From contig CH002827.1 of NCBI GenBank assembly GCA_000149265.1, positions 2,985,272 to 3,049,271 on the forward strand: 64,000 nt of DNA, read 5' to 3'. Source of the stretch: Ciona savignyi (Eukaryota; Chordata; Ascidiacea; Phlebobranchia; Cionidae). Both the position numbers and the translations under genes were made by a program. Shown here one piece after another: positions 50,401 to 61,171 of the stretch; within the stretch, counting starts at the first letter, position 1, and every line of letters starts with the position of its first letter. The notes below the pieces were generated by a model. That model was not told the DNA's origin. It was given only the letters and a program-made list of their open reading frames with translations, and did not search any database.

Positions 50401-53400
50401 GATCGATGTGAAGTTGTCGATGACGATGAAAAAACAGAGACGTTCATCAAGAAGCTCATATCATCCAGACTCGCGAATCCCGGAGAGGATGATGATTATG
50501 ATGTAGAATCAGAATCTGACGAAGCATCGGGAGACACTACCTACAAATATGTTGTTTTCATGAACGGAATTTGTTTTGTCTGTGTACTTGGATTGGTGAT
50601 TGCAGTAAAAAAGAAGTCACTACTTCAAACCAGCACAAGGTTAGAACATAGTTGTAAATTATTGTAAAAAAAACGTAGTATTTAAAATTGACATTGTGCG
50701 AACGGTTTTTTCATGTTTGCAGATGGTTCTGGAAGTGCCTATTTTTAATAACCATGACATGGCTACTAACATTCTATCACTTCATGTGTCACCAATGTCC
50801 TGTAAAACGCAACGAACCTCAAAGTTGTCCAATCAAAAACCCTTCGTAAGTTGTAGTTAAAACTTAGTTGGTAGTGGTTTTCACACCTTTTTTTCCATAG
50901 CGAATACGTGTACGGCAGTACAAAGCAGCCTTTGGTTTTTGTTGTATCACTGCCCGGTTTCGGCGCCGAGCTCACGGAGGCAATGTTTTCAAATTCATCC
51001 GACTTTTTGTACTTCACAACAAACGATGCCCCAGCAAATGTCCACGGCGATGACTTCAATCGATATGACGCATGCTACTGGCCGCCGGACTTCCCAGTAT
51101 GAATATTTAACATTACAATTCATCGTTTTCTCAGTATACATTTGAATTTAAATATTTCTTCTACTCTGGAGTTTATAAGACAACGCTACTTTTTTGGGGA
51201 AAATAGTTTTAATATAATATAAACATCTCATATAAAGGGTCATTCGATTACTGGCGGTTGGTTTGCGAGCATGAAAACCGAACCATTACTGTTCCTCAAC
51301 AACTTGCAAAATCCGAGTTCCCACATGAAGTACCTCCAAAGGAAATTCCGAGAAATGAACAAAGGTCCCAGATTCTCGGTGAACCTATTGTCTGGTTTCT
51401 GGAACACAAAGGTATCTTAAAGTTTTTATTTTTAATTTTTTTTAACGTCATCTATACTATCGTAGTGCAAAATTTAAAACGCACAGGTGCTCTTGATTCT
51501 TAGTCTGGTCACAGAACGCGTAGTGTCACAATACACGCATTTTTCAGTAGAAACCTGTCTCAAAAAGTAGAAAGAAAACGGACCAAATTTACCTTTGAAC
51601 ATATATGGCACCATGTACAACTTAGTAAATATCCACATCACACACGTTCTTGGAGACAAACGGTCCGCGTGCGCTTATACGTATTTTGGATATTTTGTAC
51701 AATGACGATTTCTGTTTCCGATTCTTAATTGGATTCTTGTTTGTCTCGTTCGAGTTATATTCCGGTAGTCTACATACGACATGTTGTTGCCATGCGTTGT
51801 TTTATATATGTTTCTTGTTAAAGTCAATAGATATTGCCCTGTGCAAGACAAGGGTTTGTGTAGCTACGTGATTGCTCGACTGACCGTTATCCGGGTGGTG
51901 ACTGGATCGAAACCGGTCATTTGCTGGTCGCTTGTGCTTCTGGGAACACTACTAAAGCATATGATATTTAGACTGTATTCCCCAGTTGGAAAAAGGTAGT
52001 GTTACCACAAGGGCAATCGTCAGATTACCTCGTCCTCATCAGCTATCACAGTGTCTAAAATATAACTGGAACGCGTTTACTGTTGTGATTCAACCCACCA
52101 ACCCACTGGGTTAACACAACGTCCGCCAATTGCCTTATCCAATGACAGAGCCGACTTGTCAGCGGCCAGTTTTGAGGGAACTTCCGGCAGTGGGTAACCG
52201 ATGAGGCTTACTTTCCGAATGCAAAGCTTTACGTTAAATCAAATATTACATAGCACACTGTGATATGTGGCTACTCGACTGTGGAAGTGGCAACACCCAC
52301 GTTCTTTCAATACCTGGGTTTTAACCTTTATTAAACTTATCAACGACCTTTTGTCCACTAAACATGCATTAGCGTGTCACTAACACTGTAAATAATTATT
52401 AGCTGGAGTGGCTGTATGACATTATTGGACCCGAGATGCGAACGATCATCATGGTACGTGATCCCCGTGATTGGATCTACTCGCTTACTAGAGAAGACTT
52501 GTCATCACAACAACGAGTCATGTAGGTTTTAATAAAGTGATAAGAGTGTGTATTAATGTATATATTACACCAGTACACAACATCTTATTTTTTGTTTCTT
52601 ACAAGTGATGATTGTTGGATTACGGTTACTACAATGAAATAACTAGCTGAACACCGGCGAGATAGCGTGTGTGTGGATACTAAGTCATAACTTTTAATGT
52701 CTATAAAAGCGATATTATATATACATATTAACTAAATGTTGCTGAAGCTGTTTTTGTGGATAAGCAGTATGTTCTTGTATATTACAAACAGCTGGCAAGA
52801 AACAAGACTTATAGAATTAACATTGTGTATTTTTGTACAGACAACAAAACGTCTTGAAGTCACTCCTGCGCAAAATGAAGTGCTCACCCCCAGCACTGTT
52901 GCCATGGGAATACTCGTCCATGAAAAAGGGCAAGGAGAAGAGAACTCTCGTTGAGAAACTGGCTTTTATATGGGCGAGGAACGTTGCCACCATGGTTCGG
53001 ATTGGAAGAGGTATTCAAATAATAAGACTGGAGGATCTTGAAAAGGATCCCGGTCGTGTTGTGGTCGAAGTGTTCAAAAGAATTGGACTCACGGTGTCCG
53101 TTCCTCAAATAAACAGAGTAATTCGGTAAGTCACTTAACTACTCTCATAATAAATATTTTAGGAAAGGATATTCATGTTTATCCCGTGAATGGGAAAACG
53201 CAATCGATGTTAACACACGGTCAATCGTCTGATCACCTCGCGCCAACCGTTGGGTTATCAGAGCTATTGAAGTGTGTTGTGGATGATTCAGACGTTTCGT
53301 CAATTTGGTATAACCCATTGTTATAGTCCAGTGGTTCTTAAACTGGGTTCGATTGAACCCCAGGGGTTTGATGAGTCAGTATCAGGGTTCAGCGGAGATT

Positions 53401-53979
53401 AGGATAAGTATACACACGCTATGTGTATAGCAATCACAATGTCCTCTACTTCAGTGCTTCTCAACCAGTGGGCGAGGCCTCTTATGTGCAACAGATGTAT
53501 AGTTGTCTTATGTGTAAGATCTTATGTGCAACAGATGCATAGTTCACTTTAGGCTCAAGTTTTTTAACAGATACATTTTGAATTTCAACGAAGGGTTCAG
53601 TGAATGCCCGAATAAAACTTGCGGGGTTCGGTACCTCCAAGTTTAAGAACCACTGCTATAGTCTGTTAAGTGCCGTAGTGAACGACACAACCGACCAGCT
53701 GGCGACCAGTTTCGAACATGCAACCCAACAGCTGAAGGGCAACGCATAAACCCACCAAGCTAATCGTTCGGACTTTATGATAGAAAACTCGTTACTAGCA
53801 ATTATGTATTATATCGGAATATTTGCAGATCTGTCCGCACTGGGTACTTTCCACTGTTGTATGAAGACGCTATAAAGGAAGACAGAGATCCCGAGTGGAC
53901 AGACAACATGGAAGAAGATGATATTGATATCATTGAATATGTTTGCAGTGACGTCATGAAAAAGCTGGGCTATTTGTAA
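47431..53979 (+). CDS. DSEL: Dermatan-sulfate epimerase with sulfotransferase domain (DSEL-like)
   Basis: It converts glucuronate to iduronate in chondroitin, making dermatan sulfate in the Golgi. Exons: 47431-47838, 47928-48243, 48702-49641, 49717-49890, 49991-50639, 50723-50845, 50901-51096, 51238-51411, 52403-52521, 52841-53125, 53829-53979; about 1177 residues, near DSEL length. There is an N-terminal signal segment (FAVVAIFLVLHNSLCAA). Epimerase motifs with the catalytic residues are present: RIHNHAPSN, EGVAYGSYTSR and GHEHPDQNSF (His, Tyr, His of the DSE active site). Two hydrophobic segments follow (VVFMNGICFVCVLGLVIAV; CLFLITMTWLLTFYHF), then a sulfotransferase-like domain with a 3'-PSB-like MVRDPRDWIYSLTRED and the ending DVMKKLGYL. 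Odd points: exon 49717-49890 carries one nucleotide too many for its frame near 49845-49860, and its donor is GC (GATG|GCGAGT). Confidence 0.93.
48355..48560 (+). repeat. Degenerate SINE-like relic
   Basis: Weak + strand similarity to the dispersed element: CTCAACCGAAAGGTAGGG, then CAGGCAATGTCCGCAAT, then AGCTTTGGTAACCTGAATAT. It sits in a DSEL-like intron. Confidence 0.5.
51885..52180. repeat. Two facing SINE-like relics
   Basis: 51885-51960 resembles the + strand head (ACTGGATCGAAACCGGTC, then GCTGGTCGCTTGTG). 52006-52180 resembles a - strand copy (GGCAATCGTCAGATTACCTC, then AACCCACTGGGTTAACACAA). They face each other in the intron before the sulfotransferase exon 52403-52521. Confidence 0.5.
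53160..53776 (-). repeat. SINE-like copy split by a hAT insertion
   Basis: A - strand copy: the tail side is 53160-53328 (GGATATTCATGTTTATCCCG on the + strand) and the head side 53656-53776 (CTGGCGACCAGTTTCGAAC, then the tRNA-like end). The two halves are separated by a 327-bp element. Confidence 0.8.
53329..53655. mobile_element. hAT-type non-autonomous element inside a SINE, 327 bp
   Basis: Termini CAGTGGTTCTTAAACT and AGTTTAAGAACCACTG are perfect inverted repeats over at least 15 bp. The 8-bp flanks TTATAGTC (53321-53328) and CTATAGTC (53656-53663) form a target duplication with one mismatch. There is no transposase frame. It must be younger than the SINE it interrupts. Confidence 0.88.
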
Positions 53980-54310
53980 TCGTGCTAGTGTTAACAGGAC
54001 TCGAACTACGAGTTGTTTAATGTTTTTGTCCGCATTGCCTTTCAGACAGCATATTATTGTTCATAGGTATTATAAACCCTGTATGTGAATTGTACTGCCA
54101 ATATTAATGATATTTGTTTTTTTTTTAGTTAATACAAAATTAACCAAATAAGGTTGTTACATTGCATTTCATTTTGCAGTTAAATTTTTTGGAATACTAT
54201 AGGTTTTTTTGAAAGATTTTTTTGTATATTATAAACTTTTAAAAAGCTAAACCGGTCAGCATTAGACCTTCGGTTTCAAAACCGTTTGCCATATTTCAGC
54301 ATTTTTTTTC

Positions 54311-54371
54311 TCCGGGCCAACTTACGAACCCGGATTCGTTATACAAACAATCGCGGTAACCATTCGGCCAT
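54311..54371 (-). repeat. tRNA-Ser/Leu-like fragment
   Basis: On the - strand: TATGGCCGAATGGTTACCGC (A-box like) followed by AATCCGGGTTCGTAAG (B-box like). It lacks a proper anticodon stem and acceptor pairing, so it is a tRNA-derived repeat head and not a tRNA gene. Confidence 0.45.
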
Positions 54372-54490
54372 AGTAAATGTAGAGTATTTGTGACATTACA
54401 CGCACCACCAGCAATCTTGAACTTGGGAACTTCAATTAAAACTGATTTGTAATTCAAATAACGACACCACCTCTTGCACATTTGTTAAGG

Positions 54491-55247
54491 CGGTTGGTAG
54501 TTAAGTTGCGTATTAATATGCATTCACATGAAATGCGGCTGTAAGATTGCCGTTTGCAAAATGCACTCGCGCGTCAGATCTTAGCAATTGTGTTTCGAAA
54601 GTCTGGTCATGAAACGGAAGTTCTGACGTTTATGCAGCATTTAGCAAACGTTATATAAGGCGGTGTATTATTACACAATAGTTTACATAACAAATTGTCG
54701 AGTTTTGGGAGCTTTTGTTTAGCATTACAAACACTTATACCGTGCAAAAATATCGGGAGCAATGATGTGGTCTGTGGGAATTATTCTTATGCAGCAGTAG
54801 TTATTACACCGGCAGCTGCGGTGGTTATATAACAGGTGGGAGAATGTGGAATTACACAACAGGGGGGGTGCAAAGGTAGGTCGTGTCCACCCTTTCAGTG
54901 GTTATGATATTTTACACGGATGTCATGAGAAATATAGGATGGAAAATTTATCGCTGCAATATTTTCTTTCGACTTACAAAACTCAATAAACTACTGGGTT
55001 CAAATACCCTTCTTTGACGATCAAAATCGCGACTCAAATCCTCTGTTTTGTGTTCGAAATACTGTTTTATGCGTTCGTAATAGGACTAAGCCACGAACAA
55101 TTATAATGCTAGACAACGTTTAAACGCGGTTAAAAACTTTTGATTATCCGTTTTCAACCAGATATTTTTAAAAATTGTGCACGTTAGCCCTTTATTTGTA
55201 TTTTTATTATTTACTATATATATGCCTACCTACGTGTTTAGACGTTG
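54491..55247 (+). repeat. Direct repeat copy 1, about 750 bp
   Basis: Shares order and sequence with 59340-60096 over its whole length: TGTAAGATTGCCGTTTGCAA, GTCATGAAACGGAAGTTCTG, TTTTACACGGAT and CTACTGGGTTCA. Together the two copies flank the SOUL gene and the LINE relic. The nature of the element is unknown. Confidence 0.8.
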
Positions 55248-55838
55248 CCTTCATTTGTGGTACCTCTCTTGTTAATTAAAATATATATGAAAGAAAACAC
55301 GGTGAAATTTTTAGTTGCAAGATAATCTTGTAGAGAAAAATACCTCATTTTTTGATAGCTGATTTGAATTTTTTTACTCGATGCTTGGTTGTAGCAAAAT
55401 AAAAACCCATAAGCAAACGTTACGTAAGATCGCATAAACGTGTGTGTATCCGTGTGTTTGTGTGTGTGTGGTTACGGCGCAACCAAGAACGACTTCTGGT
55501 GATATACTAGTTTGTGCACCCTCAAAGAATAGCCGATTCAGTAACACTCATACTAAGCTTCCATGGGTTAAAGTGACAACTTTATAAACTCCAACTTTAG
55601 TTGTCCAGGTGTTATAACGATTTAAAGGTTTAAAATGTCTCATTAGCAGTGATTATGTAAATTGCCTGTAGCGCTACAGCGGTTTCCAGCAAATCGCAGC
55701 AAATTGGGTAGGTTAGAATGTCCGGCCAATTTCAGTCCTTTCCTCTCTGTGTTAGGTTTAACTGCATTCTCGAAAGAACTTTTGTTCACAGATATCGTCG
55801 TGAGTAATCTGCACAACTAGGCAAATTAAGCATTAGGA

Positions 55839-57429
55839 ATGCAGCTTTTAAGCTTCCTTATAATTCTTTGTGTATTTGCATCATCAGCCATTGGGGCTTA
55901 CCCAGAAAGCACCGTTGGATATGAACAACCAGTGTACAACTTGACTGCAAACCAGCCAAAGGTACTAACTAAATAAAGACTGTTAAAGAAAGAAATTTGA
56001 TGTAGTTGCTTTGATAACTTTGGTGGCCACGTCTGACAAATTTAGATCATCGATATTCTAAACGATTCTTCTTTTATTGTATTTTTTCTGTTTTTTTTAT
56101 GTCTCATCAAAATGTTATATTTGCAAACAATAAACTAAACTTTACATCTTGTTATAATTTAGTGCATATAATCCCCTAGGACGGCTCTTATGAAGTTCGA
56201 AAATACGCCACAAGCAAATGGGCCAGGACCAATGTAACTGCTTGGTCGTGGGAGGAAGCAAGTGCAACCGGGTTCAAACGACTTTTCGCTTACATTAGTG
56301 GAGACAACAACCGACGTACGTCACGTGTCCAAAATTTTCTAGTCTAGGCTAGTGTTCCTTAATAGAGATTTTAAGTTCATTAAGGGACACTAGTCTAGGC
56401 TATATATAAAAACACGATTGGGCCCTCTTTCTATTTTCCGTGGTAACTTGGCAAATATATACTCAGTTTGTACTTTTTCCAGTTCATGGTATTAATATAA
56501 ACCTTTTTATTTAAACAGTCCCAAAATAGCATCTGTTAAAGATTAATTGACGCCGAAAATCCGCAAAATAGCGTCCGTCGGGAATTTTCCTTGGAAAATT
56601 ACTAAAAAGTAACCACTTTAAATCTAAACCATATTAAATGGTAAAATGGACCTTCCTTCTAAATGAAGCGTAAAAGAGACTGATCACTAGTTTTAGTGGA
56701 TTTGAATTGTTGGGGATTTCCCGAAAATTGATTCAATTTAGGTAAGTGGCGTAAGTCAGTCCAAGTTTTTGGGGTATACAGTAATTCTAATTTTTATCTA
56801 ATTTGGAAAACGCTGTGTAGCTATAATTTTATTTCTAATCCAATTTTAAAAAGCTAGATATTTCCTAGTTTTTAAACGCTCCTAACAAGCGACTTCGTGA
56901 CGTCACACGTACGATGGTAACATTTAATAGAAAAAATTTAGTAATTTGTAAAACAATTAAGTGCAAAAACTATGCAACACAAAATTAAACGAAAAAAACT
57001 AGAAATTAAATATGCGGCCGGAGCGGTTTGGTACGAACTGATCCGCGGACCACTACCGGGGGTAGAGGACCACTGGTTTATAGGGTCAGTAACACTATTT
57101 AAATTAGTAATATTATGTTATTGTAATATGTATTTTTCTTAACGGTATAACAGCGATATAGATAAACAAATATGCAACATGGTTAACCTACGATGCAATC
57201 ATATCGCCCTGCATGCAAATTAAGCTCAAATTAAAACTTTTAAAACAGAAATCAAAATGGATATGACGGTTCCTGTAGTTGTCGGGTTCTACGCAAACCC
57301 TTGTGTCTTCTGCCAAGATCACTTTACCGTGTGGTTCTACATACCGGAGATTTATCAGGCATCTCCACCCATTCCGACCGATCCATCTATCAGTATAATC
57401 GTCATGGAAAGCTGGGTTGAATACACCAG
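55839..57429 (+). CDS. SOUL/HEBP haem-binding family protein, secreted form (3' end uncertain)
   Basis: SOUL/HEBP proteins bind tetrapyrroles. Exons: 55839-55961 (signal peptide LLSFLIILCVFASSAIG, then YPESTVGYEQPVYNL), 56180-56315 (YEVRKYATSKWARTNVTAWS, then ASATGFKRLFAYISGDN) and 57249-57429 (KMDMTVPVVVGFYANPCVFC, then WFYIPEIYQASPPIPTDPS). These three join in phase and match the family well, including the K-x-x-M-T-x-P-V segment. A fourth piece at about 58030-58245 carries the expected C-terminal block (SSFDPPFKLFHRHNEV) but is not in phase with exon 3, and its upstream half (GFAVGKIDHAKETTPI) is in another frame. Either an exon is missing between them or this copy is damaged. The two cysteines at FYANPCVFC may form a disulfide in the secreted form. 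Confidence 0.8.
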
Positions 57430-58027
57430 GTGGTCATAAGTATTATTGCACTAAATTTAACCTCAACTGTTGCTATTTTACGAATATTTGCTTCTTGCGG
57501 GGTTCGGTAGTGCGAACTGTGCCACACTTCAGAACGTATTTTTTCATAAACTGTACAATTTCTGCCCTTTTAACCTTTTAAAAATTGCCATAAAAGAATT
57601 AAACGAAACATCCAACTTTTAAGAACGTCTCTAGTATAACGCCACAGAGGTAAAACTGTTTTTTCCTCCAAGGGTGAATACGAGTAGGTCGCAATTTGAT
57701 AATATTGTGTATAACCGGTGCACATTGCGACTTTAACTAAAGCAAATATGTGACAATTTTTCCAGTTTGCTGCAATACACTGCAATAATACCGGTCATCC
57801 GACTGTGAGCATGAGTTAATTTTTGGATTGTATACTGATATTAACGTCTATATATTTGTCCTATTGAATAGTTAAACATGCACATACCAGCCTAAACATA
57901 TCTAGCATGTACAGAACATATAGGCACACCTAGTGTTTTCAGTTAAAACTCACAGATGTCAAAAGATCTTTACATTCAACCTGTAAGGTAGATTTGACGT
58001 TAAATTTCCGGTTTTAGAATATTCTCC

Positions 58028-58245
58028 AGGATTCGCTGTAGGAAAGATAGACCATGCGAAGGAGACAACTCCAATTAAGACAAAGAATACTGGTGAAGAA
58101 CTGTGACATGGCTGCAGCATATAGTAGCGAATCCACTATGTACCTTTCGTCATTTGATCCCCCATTTAAGTTATTTCACCGTCACAATGAAGTCAGCATG
58201 ATAAAAGCCAAGAAGAAGACGCCAACAATAAGTGTCACATATTAA
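58028..58245 (+). pseudogene. Probable last exon of the SOUL gene, frame-shifted
   Basis: After acceptor GGTTTTAG one frame reads YSPGFAVGKIDHAKETTPIK and stops at TGA (near 58107). A second frame continues with MYLSSFDPPFKLFHRHNEV and runs to TAA at 58243-58245. Together they cover the end of a SOUL domain (the P-F/V-K-L-L-N-R-x-N-E-V block), so one indel near 58095-58115 would explain the break. Phase with exon 3 also fails. A sequencing error cannot be excluded. Confidence 0.5.
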
Positions 58246-59050
58246 TAACCATGGTGAAGCTTATAACCAAATCAGTTTATAAATACATATGTCATTGCTA
58301 TTAATGTGTACATACCTGCAAGTTGTAACCATACTTAAAAGTCACCCCCCAATGTATATATAAAACAGAAATATTACTGTTTCTTAACAACCAGCTGAAA
58401 CCAAATTCGCTCATAAAATACCTTTAATACAAATTTAAAGCTTTCGCGGTTATCGATGGGCTTCTAACTGCTTACGCATTTAAATTGTAAATTATTTCCG
58501 GGTCTTTAAAGAAAGATAAAAATACAGAAATTTAAAAAATGCAAATTATTTGTTTATACCGTGTTTCGTTTTAAATGTATTGCGTTATTCAATCTGAAAC
58601 GAAAAAACGACGTCTGTTATGAATTAAAATCCTCCCACCACTGGTAGAAATATCGTCACACTTTTTACTGCAAAAAAAAACAATTCATTTAGAGGAAGCA
58701 GGTAGCGAACGCAAACATTATGTCAGCAACCAACAGTTTGCAGCTGCAGTTAAAATGTGCGTGCAAGTGTCTGGATACGTCACCGGTAGACCAAACTGCA
58801 TGCGATTTAGAACCATTTTTCCAACGAATAAACTAGTAGGCGTAGCAAACTGAAGGGCTGCTAGATGCTACTTGTACAAAGCAAAACGGCTGTGTGGCAG
58901 AATGTTTGACGCGAACGATTCATATACCGAATTCTATACAGGGGACGTTCTTAGGGACACGCCCATACTGGGTTCGAAAGTTACCCCGGTAAAAAAATAT
59001 ATATACTTGTAGGCTACAAAGCGGAAATTCGTATTAGAACTATATACGAT
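58246..59050. other. Non-coding stretch between the SOUL gene and the LINE relic
   Basis: SOUL 3' UTR and AT-rich DNA; I see no other feature. Confidence 0.4.
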
Positions 59051-59099
59051 TAGCTTTTGGAAGAAGATATCACTTACGCTGTAAACACGTACGCATAGG

Positions 59100-59337
59100 A
59101 CAGAATATCATTTGCTATTGGATGGACGCCGATAATCCTACCCACCGAAACAATTGCAGAATTTCTAAAGGAATACTATGGAAAAGTGTTAACGCGGTTA
59201 GACAAACAAGGTATGCAGACTGGCCAAAGAATATCCATTATCAACAAGGACTAGTTCAAAGGACAAAGCTCAACCTGTAAACATTGCAAAGAAGCGGGGC
59301 ACAAGTTTGCGAGCTGTCCCTATTACGCTTTTATTTA
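59100..59337 (+). pseudogene. LINE ORF1 relic with zinc knuckle
   Basis: A + strand frame reads TIAEFLKEYYGKVL, then QGMQTGQRISIINKD, a stop, then STCKHCKEAGHKFASC. The last part is a C-x2-C-x4-H-x4-C zinc knuckle, and the preceding FLxxYYG...TGxR layout resembles LINE ORF1 proteins of marine invertebrates. Only about 240 bp remain, with an in-frame TAG, and no reverse transcriptase follows. Confidence 0.6.
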
Positions 59338-59339
59338 GA

Positions 59340-60096
59340 CGGTTGGTAGTTAAGTTTATTAATATGTATTCACATTAAGTTTATTAATATGTATTCACAC
59401 TTATTAATATGTATTCACATTAAAATGTAGCTGTAAGATTGCCGTTTGCAAAATGCACGCGCTCGTCAGATCAAAGTTATTGTGTTTTGAAAGTCTCGTC
59501 ATGAAACGGAAGTTCTGACGCTCATGTAGCATTAAGCATACGTAATATGAAGCAATATATTATTACACGGCCAGTTATATGACTAATTTTTAGAGTTAGA
59601 AAGCTCATGTTTAGTAGAACAACACTTTTACCTTTGTAACACTATCAGGAGTAGTAATGTGGTCTGCGGGGATTATTCTCATGCAGCAGTGGTTATTATA
59701 CTGTCACCCTTGCAGTCGTTGAGATATTTTACACGGATATCATAATAAATGTAGGTTAGAGAATTTATCACTGCGACAATTTTCTACTTACAAAACTGGA
59801 TGAACTACTGGGTTCATATACCCTTCTTTGATGACCTTTCTAGTTGTCCTTAAAATACTGACTGTACTATTAAACATGAGCTTTCTAACTCTAAAAATTA
59901 GTCATATAACTGGCCGTGTAAAAAAAACTTATCCACGAAAAGTATACTACTAGTGGACAACGTTTAAACGCGGTTAAAAACCTTTAATTAAATGTATTCA
60001 TAATCAGATATTTTTTTTAAATGGTGCACGTCGGTCATTTATTTGTATTTTTATTAGTTGCAATATATATATATATGTGCCTGGCTATTAGATGTT
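59340..60096 (+). repeat. Direct repeat copy 2, about 750 bp
   Basis: Second copy of the 54491-55247 repeat, starting right after the LINE relic. It differs by a triplication of ATTAATATGTATTCACA (59366-59420) and by a 51-bp inverted copy of its own left part at 59871-59921. Confidence 0.8.
59563..59921. repeat. Perfect 51-bp inverted repeat with 257-bp spacer
   Basis: 59563-59613 (TTACACGGCCAGTTATATGA...) is exactly the reverse complement of 59871-59921 (...GTCATATAACTGGCCGTGTAA). The paralogous copy at 54.5-55.2 kb has no such second arm, so the right arm is a new, templated insertion. Confidence 0.9.
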
Positions 60097-60239
60097 CATT
60101 ATAGTACGGGAGCCCGTAGGGGTCAACATAGCTGGAAAAGTAACCAATTTTCTTCTATATAGCAATGATCTATGTATATTTCCATGAAAGAAAATGGACG
60201 TCTGCCGGGCACATTGTGGTGGATGTGGTCAGGGGGGCG

Positions 60240-61075
60240 TAAAGAGGAGACCCACAAATTGAGCTAGATTAGCTCCAAAGGTAACCCGACGAAAGATATT
60301 GGAAAATGCTCGGCATATCCTATGGTATCATGAATGGCTATTGCCAGACATTTTAAGTGGTGGGAAGTGCCCGCCAGACCCATATAACTAGTACCCCAAA
60401 ATTGAGCTAGATTAGCTCATGAGGTAACCCGATGAAACTAATTGAAAAATGTTCGTCATGGTCTACGGTATCGTAAATCGCCAATGCCAGACGATTTAAG
60501 TGGTGGACCGTGCCTGCCAGACGCCCTTATATGCCCCATGTTCAAAAAATTGAGCTAGATTAGCATGTAAGGTAACCTCACGAAACATATTGGAAAATGT
60601 TCGGCATATCCCAATATATCACGAATGGCTATTGCCAGAAATTTCAAGTGGTGGGAAGTGCCCGCCAGACCCACATAACTAGTACCCTAAAATTGAGCTA
60701 GATTAGCTCATGAGGTAACCCGATGAAACTAAATGAAAAATGTTCGTCATGGTCTACGGTATCGTAAATCGCCAATGCCAGACGATTTAAGTGGTGGACT
60801 GTGCCTGCCAGGCGCCCCCAAATGCCCCACGTTCCAAAAATTGAGCTAGATTAGCTTGAAAGGTAACCTCACGAAACATACTAGAAAATGATCGGCACAG
60901 CCGAGGGTATCATGAATGGATATAGCCAGATATATCTGGTGGTGGGTAGTGCCCGCCAGATCCCTATAAGCTAGTAGACTACCCCAAAATTGAGCTAGAT
61001 TTGCACATGCGGTAACCCGATGAAACCAAATAAAAATGTTGGGCAGGTTTTAAGGCATCGTAAATCGCAAAAGTG
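60240..61075. repeat. Two-monomer tandem repeat (about 291-bp higher-order unit)
   Basis: TTGAGCTAGATT recurs at 60259, 60402, 60550, 60693, 60841 and 60990, so spacing alternates 143, 148, 143, 148, 149 bp. Alternate monomers are more alike than neighbours: one type has AACCCGATGAAACTAA and GGTCTACGGTATCGTAAATC, the other AACCTCACGAAACATA and TCACGAATGGCTATTGCCAG. No open frame. Confidence 0.9.
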
Positions 61076-61171
61076 ATATGTGAATTTAATAATTTGATAG
61101 CCAAACAGCGTAACGAAGTATTTATTGATGTTCACAAAACAACGAAGGCTAATGTTCCGTCATTGACTAAA

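Larger units (their letters stand above)
53980..55838. other. Intergenic region between DSEL-like and SOUL genes
   Basis: Contains the DSEL-like 3' UTR, a tRNA-like fragment (54311-54371) and the first copy of a 750-bp repeat. The promoter of the SOUL gene should lie at its end. No exon is seen. Confidence 0.5.
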
